From Cloeon dipterum (Eukaryota; Arthropoda; Insecta; Ephemeroptera; Baetidae), in the NCBI RefSeq assembly GCF_949628265.1, contig NC_088787.1, positions 4,888,501 through 4,952,500 on the forward strand: 64,000 bases of DNA, written 5' to 3'. The translations under genes and the position numbers were made by a program. Numbering within the stretch: position 1 is the stretch's first letter; each line of letters begins with the position of its first letter. Below, one piece after another: positions 46,268 to 56,453 of the stretch. The notes below the pieces were generated by a model. The model was not told the origin of the DNA. It worked only from the letters and a program-made list of their open reading frames with translations, and did not search any database.

Positions 46268-46812
46268 GTCACTGCCGATGCGTCACTTGCCCGCAGAATT
46301 AAACCAAATTCGCACTAATTCCAATAATTTCACTGAATTATGAAAGTTCGGAGCAAAGTTTACAATTCACACCGCCAAAACAGGCAAATTCTTACTTGTG
46401 GCGCTGCAGTCGGCGGTGGTTTGAAAATTCGATAGACCGGTTAACCGATCAAAAGAAAAAATTGAATCTAAAACGCTGAAACTTAAAGAATTTTTAATAT
46501 TTTATAATAAATTTTGAATTAAAGACTATTTTTAATAGACAGAAAAATAATTTTTCAAGTTTAAAGGCGTTTCAAAACGCGGTGAAAACCGGTTTAGCTA
46601 TTACAGCGCCACTGGTGGTGAAGCTTGAAATCAAAACACCACACAAACAAAACAGCTCGTCATTCTTAAACAAAGTAAGCTGATTAATTTCGTCTGTTGT
46701 TGCTTAAATACACCTTCCAAACGCAAAATTCTTGCAATAACGGCCCAGCACTACATAATTTCTGACGTCAAACACTCATTTCAGGTCAATCCGCGCCGAA
46801 ATTCGATCTAAA
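46268..46812. promoter_or_regulatory. Divergent promoter of the micropeptide gene and POMP
   Basis: Contains ACCGGT at 46436-46441 and 46588-46593, TGACGTCA at 46763-46770 (43 bp before the POMP ATG), and a TCATTC initiator-like site at 46660-46665 on the plus strand. Confidence 0.45.
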
Positions 46813-47300
46813 ATGAAAGGCACCGGCGAGTACGGCGTTCCCCCTGTGATGACTTATGGGTGAGTTTGTTTCTCTCCAAATTAATTTAACCAGTCTAAAA
46901 CCCTTTTGAATTCCAGTCTGCCCTCGACTGTTCACCAGCTGCAGGCGGCCCATCCCTTGGAGCTCTCAGAAAAAAACGTAAAGCGCGATTAAAACGATCA
47001 AAATCAGAATTTTATTAAGTGTCAAGTGTCATTCAGTTCGCAGCTAACCAGGAAAAGGCCGAAATGCGTGTCTTGCGAGCAACTCAGGGCGCCCACGCGC
47101 CTCTGCGCATGCAGATGGAGAGGCGGGCGGCGCGGCTGGCCGGCGGACGGCTCCCGTTTTTGCACAGCGAGCGGCTTGCCCTGGAGGTGCTCTCCGGCTA
47201 CGACACGAGCATCGCTTTCAAGGACGTGCTCAACACACCTGAGATGTGCGAGCGGGCCGGCGTGCCCAGCGCCGAGATGGAACGCTCCTTCCGTTTATAA
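46813..47300 (+). CDS. Pomp: POMP, proteasome maturation protein (Ump1 family)
   Basis: POMP/Ump1 is the chaperone that guides assembly of 20S proteasome half-mers and is degraded as the first substrate of the finished particle. Exons 46813-46859, 46917-46977 and 47037-47300 give 123 residues. Family landmarks: an N-terminal GEYGVPPVMTYG segment, the central HPLELSEKN, then RATQGAHAPLRMQMERRA followed by GRLPFLHSERLALEVLSG and IAFKDVLNTPE, matching the conserved Ump1 core (QGLFAPLKLQME ... RLPFLSSSNLSLDVL in vertebrates). Length is close to the usual 140 or so. AATAAA at 47323-47328. The gene converges on BROX. Confidence 0.9.
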
Positions 47301-47635
47301 ATACCTTAGGTTTAATGTTATGAATAAATTTAACTGATTGATAAATTAATATATTTTTATTGATGCAACAATCAATCATAAAGAAAGGTTTTAAAAGCAG
47401 TGCGTTAAACATTAATAGGAACCAACAAAATATTTAATAAGTTTTTTATTTCACAAGGAATGGATGATAAATTAAAATGTTAATACTTTCACAAGAGAGC
47501 AGACTGACTGACTTATTGTCCTGATAATTTAGCAAATTAACCCAAGGTTCTCTTTTAAGAGGAAAGCCTCAATTTTGTACCAGTGTGTGTGTGTGACGCA
47601 AGCAAACTACGACGTGCCTTTTTTGTCGTCGGTGA
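47301..47635. other. Convergent 3' UTRs of POMP and BROX
   Basis: POMP signal at 47323-47328 and BROX reverse signal at 47445-47450; the two transcripts end within about 125 bp of each other. A GT microsatellite of six units lies at about 47583-47595. No gene is seen. Confidence 0.6.
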
Positions 47636-50600
47636 CTACTGCAGCACGCAGCCGCTTTCGTTCTTCGGGTCCGAGCCAGACTGGTGCACCTTCGCCTCTT
47701 TCACTTCAGGCAGCTCACCTTCCGACTTCCCTTTCTGAGGATACAACAGGGTTTTAATTAATTTTGTTATTTTTAAATTGTATCAGAACAGACTGTACTT
47801 GGATAAATGTGATTTTCAGGGCTCTACGATTTATTTGTTTTTTTCACGGGACCCTCATTTAAAAAAATATATATTTCAGCTTTAAATAGAGCAGGAATTT
47901 CAAGGAGCAGGCCGTTATTTTTTAAATTGAAATTAATTTTTAGAACAAGATTTGCCTTCATTCAGAGTTTTTTTTTTTTAAACTGACCGATTTGGGGTCT
48001 CTGGCTGCCGCCATGGCCGTGTCAAAGGCAGCGTAAGACGCTGGGTTCCACAGGGGACTAGGTTCGGGCATGGCCACCGCTTCAGGTTTCACCAGCCCGT
48101 AGGTGGCCTTCAGCTCGAGCAGAGGCGGGTCGTACGGCACTTTTTGGTGATAACTGCAATTTTAAAATATTCATTAGCAGGACGTTTAAAAGGAACAGAC
48201 GGACACCGTACATAAATCCATTTTCGCGTTCGCATTTCTCCAGAGTCCTCTGGATGACGGGCTGCAGCTTCCTGAAAAACAGGTGCTGCTCCGGTTTGGC
48301 CAACTTGGCGGGCCCTTTCATTTTTGCGTACTCCTTGCACAAGGCCATCGCTTTATCGTAATCTGAAATTAAAATTCGAATTAAATTTTGTATTTTATTT
48401 ATTTAATTTAAAAATTTTATTAAAAATAAATATGTGAATACATTGGACGAATTTGTTGTCCAATTATGCGGAGTTAATAATTTTGTTGATTTTCTAATTA
48501 TTTCTGTCCTTGTTTGGCAACATGAAACTTATTTTAAATAAAATTTAAAAAATATAATCAATAAATAAATATTAGTTAATAAAAGTAAAAATTAAATTTT
48601 ACAACAATTTTATTTAAAGTAAAAATCTAAATAAAAAAATTAATAATTTTTTTAAGTTTTACTTATTTAAATTTGCTAAATAATTTTATTTTTAAAAAAA
48701 CATTTTATATAAAGCCACAATTTATCAGAATTTTAGCAAACATCTTTAAAAAAAATTGAAACCCTCTATTTCCATCATAAACACCATTAAAATTTACAAA
48801 GCTGAGAATTCTTCCTTCTGGAAAATTTCTAATTTATATCTGGAGCATCAAAAATCAATTTGCGTTATTGAACATTTTTTAAAAACAAAATTTCAGCTTC
48901 TATGAATAAAAACTTGTATTTTTTTTAAAAAAAATATTAGAGAATAATCTAAAAATCTCCAAAATCACTAGAATGAAATTTTCCCCCATCGTAGACGTTT
49001 GTAAGCATCTCGTAAAAAATAAACCTACATTTTTGGCTCTCCTGGCACGCCCTGATCGCGTCGCCGCCCTTCTCCAAAATCAAGCAGTTCTCGCCGCAGT
49101 ACATGTACGCCTGTGAAACAAAAACGCCCAATTTTAAATTTTAATTTCCGTTTGTTTCCTCTTTGGGCCAAGAGCCGTCATGTTTTAATTACGCAAGCTG
49201 TGTAGAAAGCTGCCTTGAGCTGCATGTAGGTCTTCCATTGACCCACGATTTTCACGTTCAGGGTGTTCAGCAGGTTTTCCGCGTCCAGGAACAACTTTGC
49301 CGTCTCGTTGGCCAGCGCGGCGATCAGCGACGCGTTGTGTTTCAGCTCGATTGCTCGCGCCACTGTCACTGCAAAGTAAATATTTCACTGTTAAAGAGAT
49401 TATTTAAAGGGGTGGCGTGGCACATAAATCAGGAAAAGTGGCCCTGGGACCGATCTCAGGGTGAGGTACCCTGAAAAAGGTTGTCAGGGTGAGTAAGGTG
49501 GTAGGGCTCGGTGAGACCTTTCGTTTAATACCTTGTGGCTTTAAATCCATCAACCCGTCGAATTTTAACAAAAATAAAACTAATGTCTACTGTGCGGAAA
49601 ACCGTAAAAAACGAAATTTAATTTTTTTATGGGCTCTAATAATCTTAAAATCGTTCTCCAGACCGGCGTCAGGCCTGCGTGTGTGATGGAACAGTAATAA
49701 AGATCGCTATCTGAGTCCGTATGCGGAAAAATTGGCCAATTTTCTACAAAATGTCAAAAAACCACGTTTATTGAACTCCAAAACCTGTCTAAAAGTCCCT
49801 CAATTTTCGAGATAAATGGAAGAATTTGACGTCGAATGGTTCAGGTTAATTTTTATATTTTTTAATTTTTGTCATGGACCGGCGACATGGCTGGCGGAAG
49901 TCAAAATTGGTCGACAGACACCCAAAAACACGCACAATTTCAATTTTAATAGAAAATTTGAATATTTGTTATAAAAATCCCGCAAATTGTGTTCATTTGA
50001 TACCTATCCGAGACGTGTAGGCGTCAATACCGGGAGAACCTCGGGTCATGGTGATCAATTTATGTTTTAAATTTTAGCTATTCCGCAATTTGGCTTTTCA
50101 GAATATCGCAATAATTCGAAAAATGATCTGCTTTAGGAAAACCGCACACGGGGGTGCGGCATCGACTGGTTCCAAAATCACCCGCCTCCGACCCACAGGG
50201 CCCTCGCTGAACCTCGAAAACCAAATTTCGTAGTGTCACTTATCACATTTTTCACCTTTAAAAATTAATAACTCGGCTCCTATGGGTCGTAGAGTAAAAA
50301 ACCAAAGCTCGTTGGGCTCGCGGTGATAATCTGCGTCGAATGGACCCGAATTTAGGGCCCCCAAAATCCGAAAAGACCCCAAAATCTGCGCAAAATATCC
50401 CAATTTCTTCGATTTTTTTTTTTTAATTTAACGCGTCCTAGTTTCTGGAAGAGTAATTTTGCGAAATACAATCTGATAATTTTTAAAAAGGTCCACATGA
50501 GACTGGAGAAAATTTAAAAGATTAAAAAATAGTCATTATTTTGAATTCGTCCTGGTCCCGGTAAAATTGCGCAACGTTCAACAAACACCCAAATTTTCAT

Positions 50601-51630
50601 TGTCAAATTGATTGTTGCCCTTTTCTTGCAACAAGGAAATTCGCGTTTGGTTGTTGAAAGTTGCGCAATTTTGCCGCTACCAGGACGAATTCAAGTTAAC
50701 ACCAAAAAATTTCAAAACACGACCCATAATGACCCTTGATAATTACCAGTGACCATCATATTAGTTTTCATTTTATCAGGCTTGATGAGAGAAATTTACA
50801 TCAAAAAGTTGGGCCGCCGAATTCATAATTTTTGCCTTCAATTAAAAAAAAAAATTATTGGACGTTTTGATTCCGACTGACCTTCCTGTGCCTCGGCAGT
50901 GCACTGGGCAAGGTATGCGCCAGCGACGCGAGGGTCCAGGTCCATTCCTGGCTCAGGGTGACTCACGAGCTCAGGAATCATGTTTTGGGTTGCCAACTGA
51001 AAGGCACCAGCTGCTTTTCGAAGGCTCGTGTGCACCTCCTTCGCTTCGTCCATGGTAATACTGATGACAGTTTGTAGAAAGTCTTTCAAATAAATAACAA
51101 AATATAAAATTAGAAATTACTCGTCTTTTCCAGCGATGGTGGAGGCGTGTTTCATGAACCAAATGCCGACGTTCATGGTCATATTGGCCACCTCGTACAG
51201 AAAGTCCTGTTCGGCACTAAAATATAACCAAAATCCAAATCAAACCAGATTTATTTAATTAAATTCCTAAATACTAAGGCTTATTTCCGAGCAGGGTGTG
51301 TGTCCACTTGAAGACGAGGCTGTGACGCATCTTGCTGGCTCGGTTGTCGCCGTCGAACGACTTCAGGAAGCCCTGCACGATGCTCAGGTAGCTGTTGAAG
51401 ACGGTGTCGATCGTCTCGCACGAGTGGTTCGCGTCCGGGATCAGCTCGAGAAGCCGCTTTCGGCACTGCTTCAGGTCGCTGCCGACCAGAGGGTTAATTC
51501 GATTAAACGGAAATTGTCAGACGAGTTACCCGCAGATCTTGAGCGCCTCCGTGTCCAGGGCGACCATCTTCAGGTCGAAATTCTCGGGCACGGTCGCCTT
51601 GAAAAGGTTTCGGTGAAACCAGTGAGCCAT
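47636..51630 (-). CDS. Brox: BROX, BRO1-domain protein with C-terminal CaaX box
   Basis: BROX is an ESCRT-associated BRO1 protein that binds CHMP4/CHMP5 and is farnesylated at its C-terminus; in human cells it acts at the nuclear envelope. Exons (minus): 51530-51630, 51275-51478, 51121-51216, 50882-51060, 49193-49368, 49029-49110, 48212-48362, 47988-48153, 47636-47734; 417 residues, close to human BROX (411). Landmarks: [88 protein letters not shown] and [10 protein letters not shown], all diagnostic for BROX rather than ALIX or HD-PTP. The last residues are CVLQ, an intact CaaX motif. A reverse AATAAA lies at 47445-47450. The fourth intron (1.5 kb) contains repeats. Confidence 0.92.
48363..49028 (-). 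other. AT-rich BROX intron
   Basis: Very AT-rich 666-bp intron; nothing else seen. Confidence 0.7.
49369..50881 (-). other. Long BROX intron with repeat sequence
   Basis: The longest BROX intron, 1.5 kb. On the plus strand it has TCAGGGTG words near 49456-49490 (CACCCTGA in the sense direction) and a foldback hairpin at 50541-50694. The middle part (49700-50400) is less AT-rich than the other BROX introns and may be a decayed transposon, but I see no coding remnant. Confidence 0.45.
50541..50694. repeat. Short foldback hairpin in BROX intron
   Basis: 154 bp with arms of about 55 bp: TTGAATTCGTCCTGG...AAAATTGCGCAACGTTCAAC on the left pairs with GTTGAAAGTTGCGCAATTTT...CCAGGACGAATTCAA on the right, with a loop near 50600-50645. 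Confidence 0.7.
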
Positions 51631-52332
51631 CTTCGCCGACTTTCACGCCTATCTCTGCCGTGGAATCGAGATAAAGCACAACATTTCCTGTTTAAAAGGC
51701 AGGAGCTGCGAAAATCTCTTTCTGCAGTCTTTCGCTTTATTTACATCTGGCACAGCGGAGCTACCAACGTGATGAAATATCTTCTCTAGAATTGAATAAT
51801 GTTCTAGAGTGGTTTTCCTTTAAAAAATTCATCGATTGTGGGTTTTATATGGTTATTGATTAATATATCATTTAATAATCTAGATTTGAATGATTTTTAT
51901 TGCACAAATATGTTTGCTGTGATTTTGTTAAGTTGGTACTTGGAGGCTAATGAAAATTCGGCCTAATTGACGTAACTATGAGAATTTGCAGTGATTTTGC
52001 GCGGGGAATTGTTTTATTTCACGCTGAATTCTTGAAAGAGTGTTCAAGATAACCAGAATTGTGCAATGTGCAGTTCATTAGTTAAAATGAAATAAACTGA
52101 ATACGTAACAACGACTATTTCATTATTCGTTTTTAAATAAAAATATTTTTGTTATTTTAAATTTCTACAGCACAAATTTGTTATTGTTTCCATTCTTTCT
52201 CTGACGTATTTAATTTGAATTTCAAACAATATATTGTGAAAGGTGGCTCATTATTTATCAGAACCGTTGTTTCTCATGCAGTTCTCGTCATAAATTTGAA
52301 AAGGAAACAGGCATAGCGCACTATCAAATATA
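51631..52332. promoter_or_regulatory. Divergent 5' region of BROX and the 94-residue protein gene
   Basis: Mostly AT-rich spacer between two head-to-head genes. No ACCGGT or CRE site is present, and I see no defined promoter element. Confidence 0.4.
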
Positions 52333-52681
52333 ATGGCTCCTCTTACAAAGGCAGAAATCAAAAAGAAAATTGCCACGATTGAAGGAAGTGAGTACCAAAG
52401 ATTTTTTTATTTTTATTTTGCAATGTTAAAGGTTATTTTGTTTTTGAATAGCCCTGAAAATGCTTAAAGAGCAGATGAGTAAGATGGAAGAAGATCAGAC
52501 GACGACCGATGACGAAGAAGAGGAGGAAAAGCTGTGTGACAAATGCACAGAGGAGCATGGCGGCATTGTTGAACTGACGTTTACGCAGCGTTTGAAGAAA
52601 ATCGCACTTCCTCTTTTGTTTTCTCTCATCGGATATTCCTTCATGGGAACCATTAATGACTATTACTACCCCAAAAAATAA
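52333..52681 (+). CDS. Small acidic, probably tail-anchored membrane protein (94 residues), unrecognised
   Basis: Two exons, 52333-52387 and 52452-52681, join within a Thr codon. The protein has a lysine-rich N-terminal helix (TKAEIKKKIATIEGTLKMLK) suited to a coiled coil, a strongly acidic segment (DDEEEEEK), a CDKC pair (about residues 47-50), and one hydrophobic stretch near the C-terminus (IALPLLFSLIGYSFMG, about 68-83) followed by a short polar tail ending YYYPKK. This architecture suggests a tail-anchored or single-pass protein of the ER or mitochondria. I do not recognise the family. A start ATG with short 5' UTR, one small intron and codon use like its neighbours support it as real. 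Poly(A) signal may be the variant AATACA near 52750. Confidence 0.72.
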
Positions 52682-53450
52682 TTCTTTAATGTGCTGTAAG
52701 AATTTTTTCAGCTATTTTGAACCGTACAACTGTAAAACTGGAATTTTTAATACATAATATTCGCTCCCTGAAAATATTATCTTTCCTTTGCACTGCCTAA
52801 AAACACATTAGAAAAAAATTGAAAATCAAATATGGAGTAACACCCGTGCACAAGGGGCCTGGTCGTGATCCGTGTTGGTTTCCCGCCGATCAGGAGTCAA
52901 TATGGCGTCGAAAAAATGGAGGAGATAGTCCAGCAGCCAACCAGAAGCGTCAAAAAAGAGGCGTGCCGGCCTAAAAATATCATTCACGCGTATTTTGTTA
53001 AATTTCTGTCAGCCTGATGTGTCATCTAACGGTTGATTCGCCAGTTAAACGGGATCATCAGCTGTTAGTAGAGAAATAACAACGAAAACATTCATTGTGT
53101 GAATAATTCCGAACCAATTTTTAAATTTCCCGCCGTTCTCTATCTCTACCAGACGCCATAACTGCGCGCTGCGGGAATCTGGCCCCCGGTGCACCCGTGG
53201 AAAATTCAAAATAAATTTTAGTAAGGATAAGAGTTGTCAGCCATCTAATTAGGCATCTTTTGAGAGCAAATTTAAGGTTCTAGCTTAATTTCAAATCGAG
53301 AAGACAACCTCAAAATTTTAGAATTTTCTAATTATTGACCAGTTTTTGATAGTATAAAAATTAAAAATCCACTCATATAAAAAATGATTTACATTTTAAT
53401 TTTTATCACCTAGTATTTACATAGAAAATTTCGCCAATAAATAAAAAAAA
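52682..53450. other. Convergent spacer with a MITE
   Basis: Lies between the 94-residue protein gene and EXOSC3. It holds the MITE at 52849-53191; the rest is AT-rich 3' UTR sequence. A TTTATT matching a reverse AATAAA for EXOSC3 is not obvious. Confidence 0.6.
52849..53191. mobile_element. hAT-like MITE, copy 5 (long subfamily)
   Basis: 343 bp, ends CACAAGGGGCCTGGTCG and GAATCTGGCCCCCGGTG, with a perfect 8-bp target duplication CACCCGTG (52841-52848, 53192-53199). The interior is close to copies 24850 and 28832. It lies downstream of the 94-residue protein gene. Confidence 0.85.
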
Positions 53451-54505
53451 TCAGCTTGAAGAGAGTTGATAGATGAGCTGGTCGACGGCGTGCTGCACCT
53501 GGTGCGGCTGGAGGTGTTGGTAGGCGAGCACGGCGTCGGCCACGAGCAGCGTCTCGCGCACGGAGCCGGTGCGCAGCCAGACGCGGCCGTTGAGGCCGAC
53601 GACCAGCTCGAAGGCGAGCTGCTTGCCGAGCGCCTCCAGCAGCGGGCACTCGGGCCGCAGCAGCTTGCGCACCAAATTGAGGCTGCAAGTGAAGAGGAAG
53701 CCGCCGTCGGGCAGCACGCCCAGCCGGCCCTTCTTGCCGTGCGAGTCGACGCACACCAGTTCCGGCTCCATGTCCTTGCTGGCCACCAGCAGCCGCCCGA
53801 ACAGCACGTCGCCGACGTTGACCAGCGGCCGGTTCTTCTTGGTCGCGTTTTCGAACGCCAGGTACGACACGCTCGCCTCGTCGCTCGACCCTATGTCCAC
53901 CTGGAAGGGCAGAAAGGGTCAAATAACAGATGGTGACTAGTGTAAGAGAGCGAAAATCATTAAATTCTGGCTTAAAATGGTAAAGTTACAGTTTAGAACT
54001 ATGTTAATCTTAAAAAAACAGCAGTAAAATGGTCAAATTACAGATGGTGACTAGAGTAAAACATTAAAAATCATTAAACCCTGGTAGAGTTACCGTTGAG
54101 AACAATTTTTAAGTGCAATAAAATGGTCAAATTACAGTAGTTGACAGTTTGGATAAAATTGATTGACACAATTATCGGTAAAGTTACGGTTCTTGACCAG
54201 ATCAATGTATGTAAATCATACGGAAAACAAATAAAATCCCATTATTAACCGACCTTGAACATGTCCCCGCGGGCGTTGGTGACGACGCCGAGGACGCACT
54301 CGCCCTTGGCCGGCACGTACTTCTTCTGCCGGCTGTCCACGTAAAAGATGTTGTTGCCACCCTTGCGCAGCACGCCGCACTTGGTCGCGTGCACGCCCTC
54401 GCCGGCCCTGGCCAGCCCCGGGCCCAGCACCACCTTGCCCTTGACGCCGGTCAGCCGTACTACGTCGCCCGGCACCACCACGTCGCCCTCGGACGACCCG
54501 TTCAT
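53451..54505 (-). CDS. Rrp40: EXOSC3 / Rrp40, RNA exosome cap subunit
   Basis: Rrp40 is one of the three S1/KH cap subunits of the RNA exosome, which processes and degrades RNA in nucleus and cytoplasm. Exons (minus) 54254-54505 and 53451-53900 join in phase 0 for 233 residues, close to the Drosophila protein. Start: ATG at 54505; a frame extension two codons upstream begins with TTG and was not used. N-terminal domain: VVVPGDVVRLTG and VDSRQKKYVPAKGECVLGVV; S1 part: ARGDMFKVDIGSSDEASVSY and KNRPLVNVGDVLFGRLLVAS with KDMEPELVC; KH part contains VVGLNGRVWLRTGS, carrying the GxNG signature. The combination KDMEPE plus GLNGRVW distinguishes Rrp40 from Rrp4 and Csl4. The promoter carries three ACCGGT copies. 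Confidence 0.93.
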
Positions 54506-54960
54506 CCTCAAAATCGGTGGACAAGCGGCTGGACAACGAGAATTCGCGTGTTGTTTTGTTTATGTTTTGATTCGTGGGAGGGGAGGGAAGAGATACCGGT
54601 TTTTTTGGTAGGTGGAGCCACCGGTTATCGTTTGGTGGAAGCAGCGAACGTGATTGGTTGAGATCAGTTTGAATGTACCAATACCGGTATAGTTCGTTCT
54701 GAAACTTGATTTTAATGAATTTTTGTCAGTTTTTCGCGAATAATGAGTTGAATTAAATGAAAATTGGGCTAATAATTGAGTTAATATCCATTTTAATTTA
54801 ATTAATTTTCTGTACTGGGAAGCTCTGCGATTTAACGCCGTGGATGGTAGGGCGAAAGTTTCGTGCCTTTCGAATGCTTTTCCGCTTGAGGGACCGTCTG
54901 AAAGGAACATTATTTCCATTTTGCACACCAACTGCAATTATTCCCACAGAGCATAAATAA
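54506..54960 (-). promoter_or_regulatory. EXOSC3 5' region with ACCGGT cluster
   Basis: ACCGGT occurs at 54595-54600, 54620-54625 and 54683-54688, within about 180 bp upstream of the EXOSC3 ATG. To the right the sequence becomes AT-rich until the Lis-1 3' UTR. Confidence 0.4.
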
Positions 54961-55109
54961 AAATAACATTTTCAATATAATTACTGATAATTGTATGTGG
55001 AAGATTTTTATTTAGTTAAATTAAACTCACAGAATAGATTTTCCAATCAACGAACTAAACTAGCTTTCAGCAGGAAATTCGAGTGAAAAAGCAATTCAGT
55101 TGCCATGTT

Positions 55110-56453
55110 TATCACTTTATTCAATATTTACATAACAAAATTAATTGATGCATTACATTTCGCAACTCATATACTTTTTGTACATTGAAATAATCATAGA
55201 AAAGGAGTCTCTCTCGAATGAAACAGGCGAATTGAAACAAGCGAACCCAGTCGAGTTGGCACAGCAAATTTCTTTTCCTCCTCTCTAGCTAATTGAATAA
55301 ATTTTCTTCTCTTTTGCGGCGGCGGCGGCACTGAATTCACAAAGCACATCGTAATAATTATCACCAAGAACCGTGCACACTCGGATTCTTTGGTTTGGTA
55401 TTATTTTTTTCTTTAATTTCCTTCTTCGGAGAGAGAGAAAGTGAGAAAGATAGAGTGTGTGTTAAGGAAAGGCGGCAGCTGCACTCCTCATTTTCGCGGC
55501 GAAAACGGGAGCCAATCGTCGGCGGCGGCGCTCGAGAGAAAAATTACACTACTCGCAAGCTTGTATTTCATTATTTGTTTTTTTTCTTCTTCATCAATTA
55601 CGCTGAGTGGGTGTGTGAGTAGATACTTCCGAGATATACATATTTATATCACAAAGGAAACTGAGCTAAGCAACATTCAGTATCGCGTGATTACTTCGTC
55701 TTACTTGTTCATTTTGCGGATGCTAAAGCAGCAGTCGTCACACGTCGGACTGATGAGGGAGGCTTTGTGCAACAAATAGAATCATGATAATTACACGCAT
55801 TGACATCCGATTCGCTCGACTGCCGGGCCCGAGGACTTTCCAGTGACAATTAAAAATCTCTTTCAGCGGGAGCACCTTTCCAGAATTACGATCGCGTCGA
55901 GTTGCACGGAGGGGAGGCTGCGGGGAGGGGGGCAAGGGGGCTAGCAATGCCGACGCTATTTTATCGTACTAACCAAAAATCACAATTACATTTTAATGCA
56001 GTGAGTGTGTGTGTGTTGCGTAGTAGCAGGAGTAGAAGTAGTAGCGTTAATTATAATAATTTAGCGAGAACTGTACACGAAGGAAAGAAGAAAAAACGAA
56101 ATCTCTTCGGTCGGAAGCGCGTTCCGACACGCGACCTTTTCTATCAGTCAATCAACTATCGACGCACAGAACAGAGACAAGAGGATAAAATTAGTGTGAG
56201 TGTAGGTGAAGCTTAGGAATCGCGACGGAGGCCGCTCCCGCGTGTCGGGGGCCCGCCGAGCTCGGACAGCAGCAGCGGCAGCAGCAACTAGCGCTGACGT
56301 TGGGGCCGAATCCGAACAAGCGACGAAAACAATAATTCATTTTTAATAATCTAGAGTCGAGAGAAGTGTAAAGCACTGTCGGGGGCGAGCCAACGAGCGA
56401 GCTAGCGGCAGGGCGGGGGCCGAGGGGGCGGCCGGGCTGCGAGCACCCGCTCT
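55110..56453 (-). other. Long 3' UTR of Lis-1
   Basis: A reverse-strand AATAAA at 55116-55121 suggests a 3' UTR of about 1.3 kb. It is mixed in composition, with GC-rich patches (about 55490-55545 and 56220-56460), a short GGC repeat near 55317 and homopurine stretches. Long 3' UTRs often carry post-transcriptional control sites, but I identified none. Confidence 0.5.

Noticed and set aside
53410-53940. Long alternative frames over EXOSC3 exon 2
   Set aside because: Arginine/alanine-rich shadows of the high-GC Rrp40 exon.
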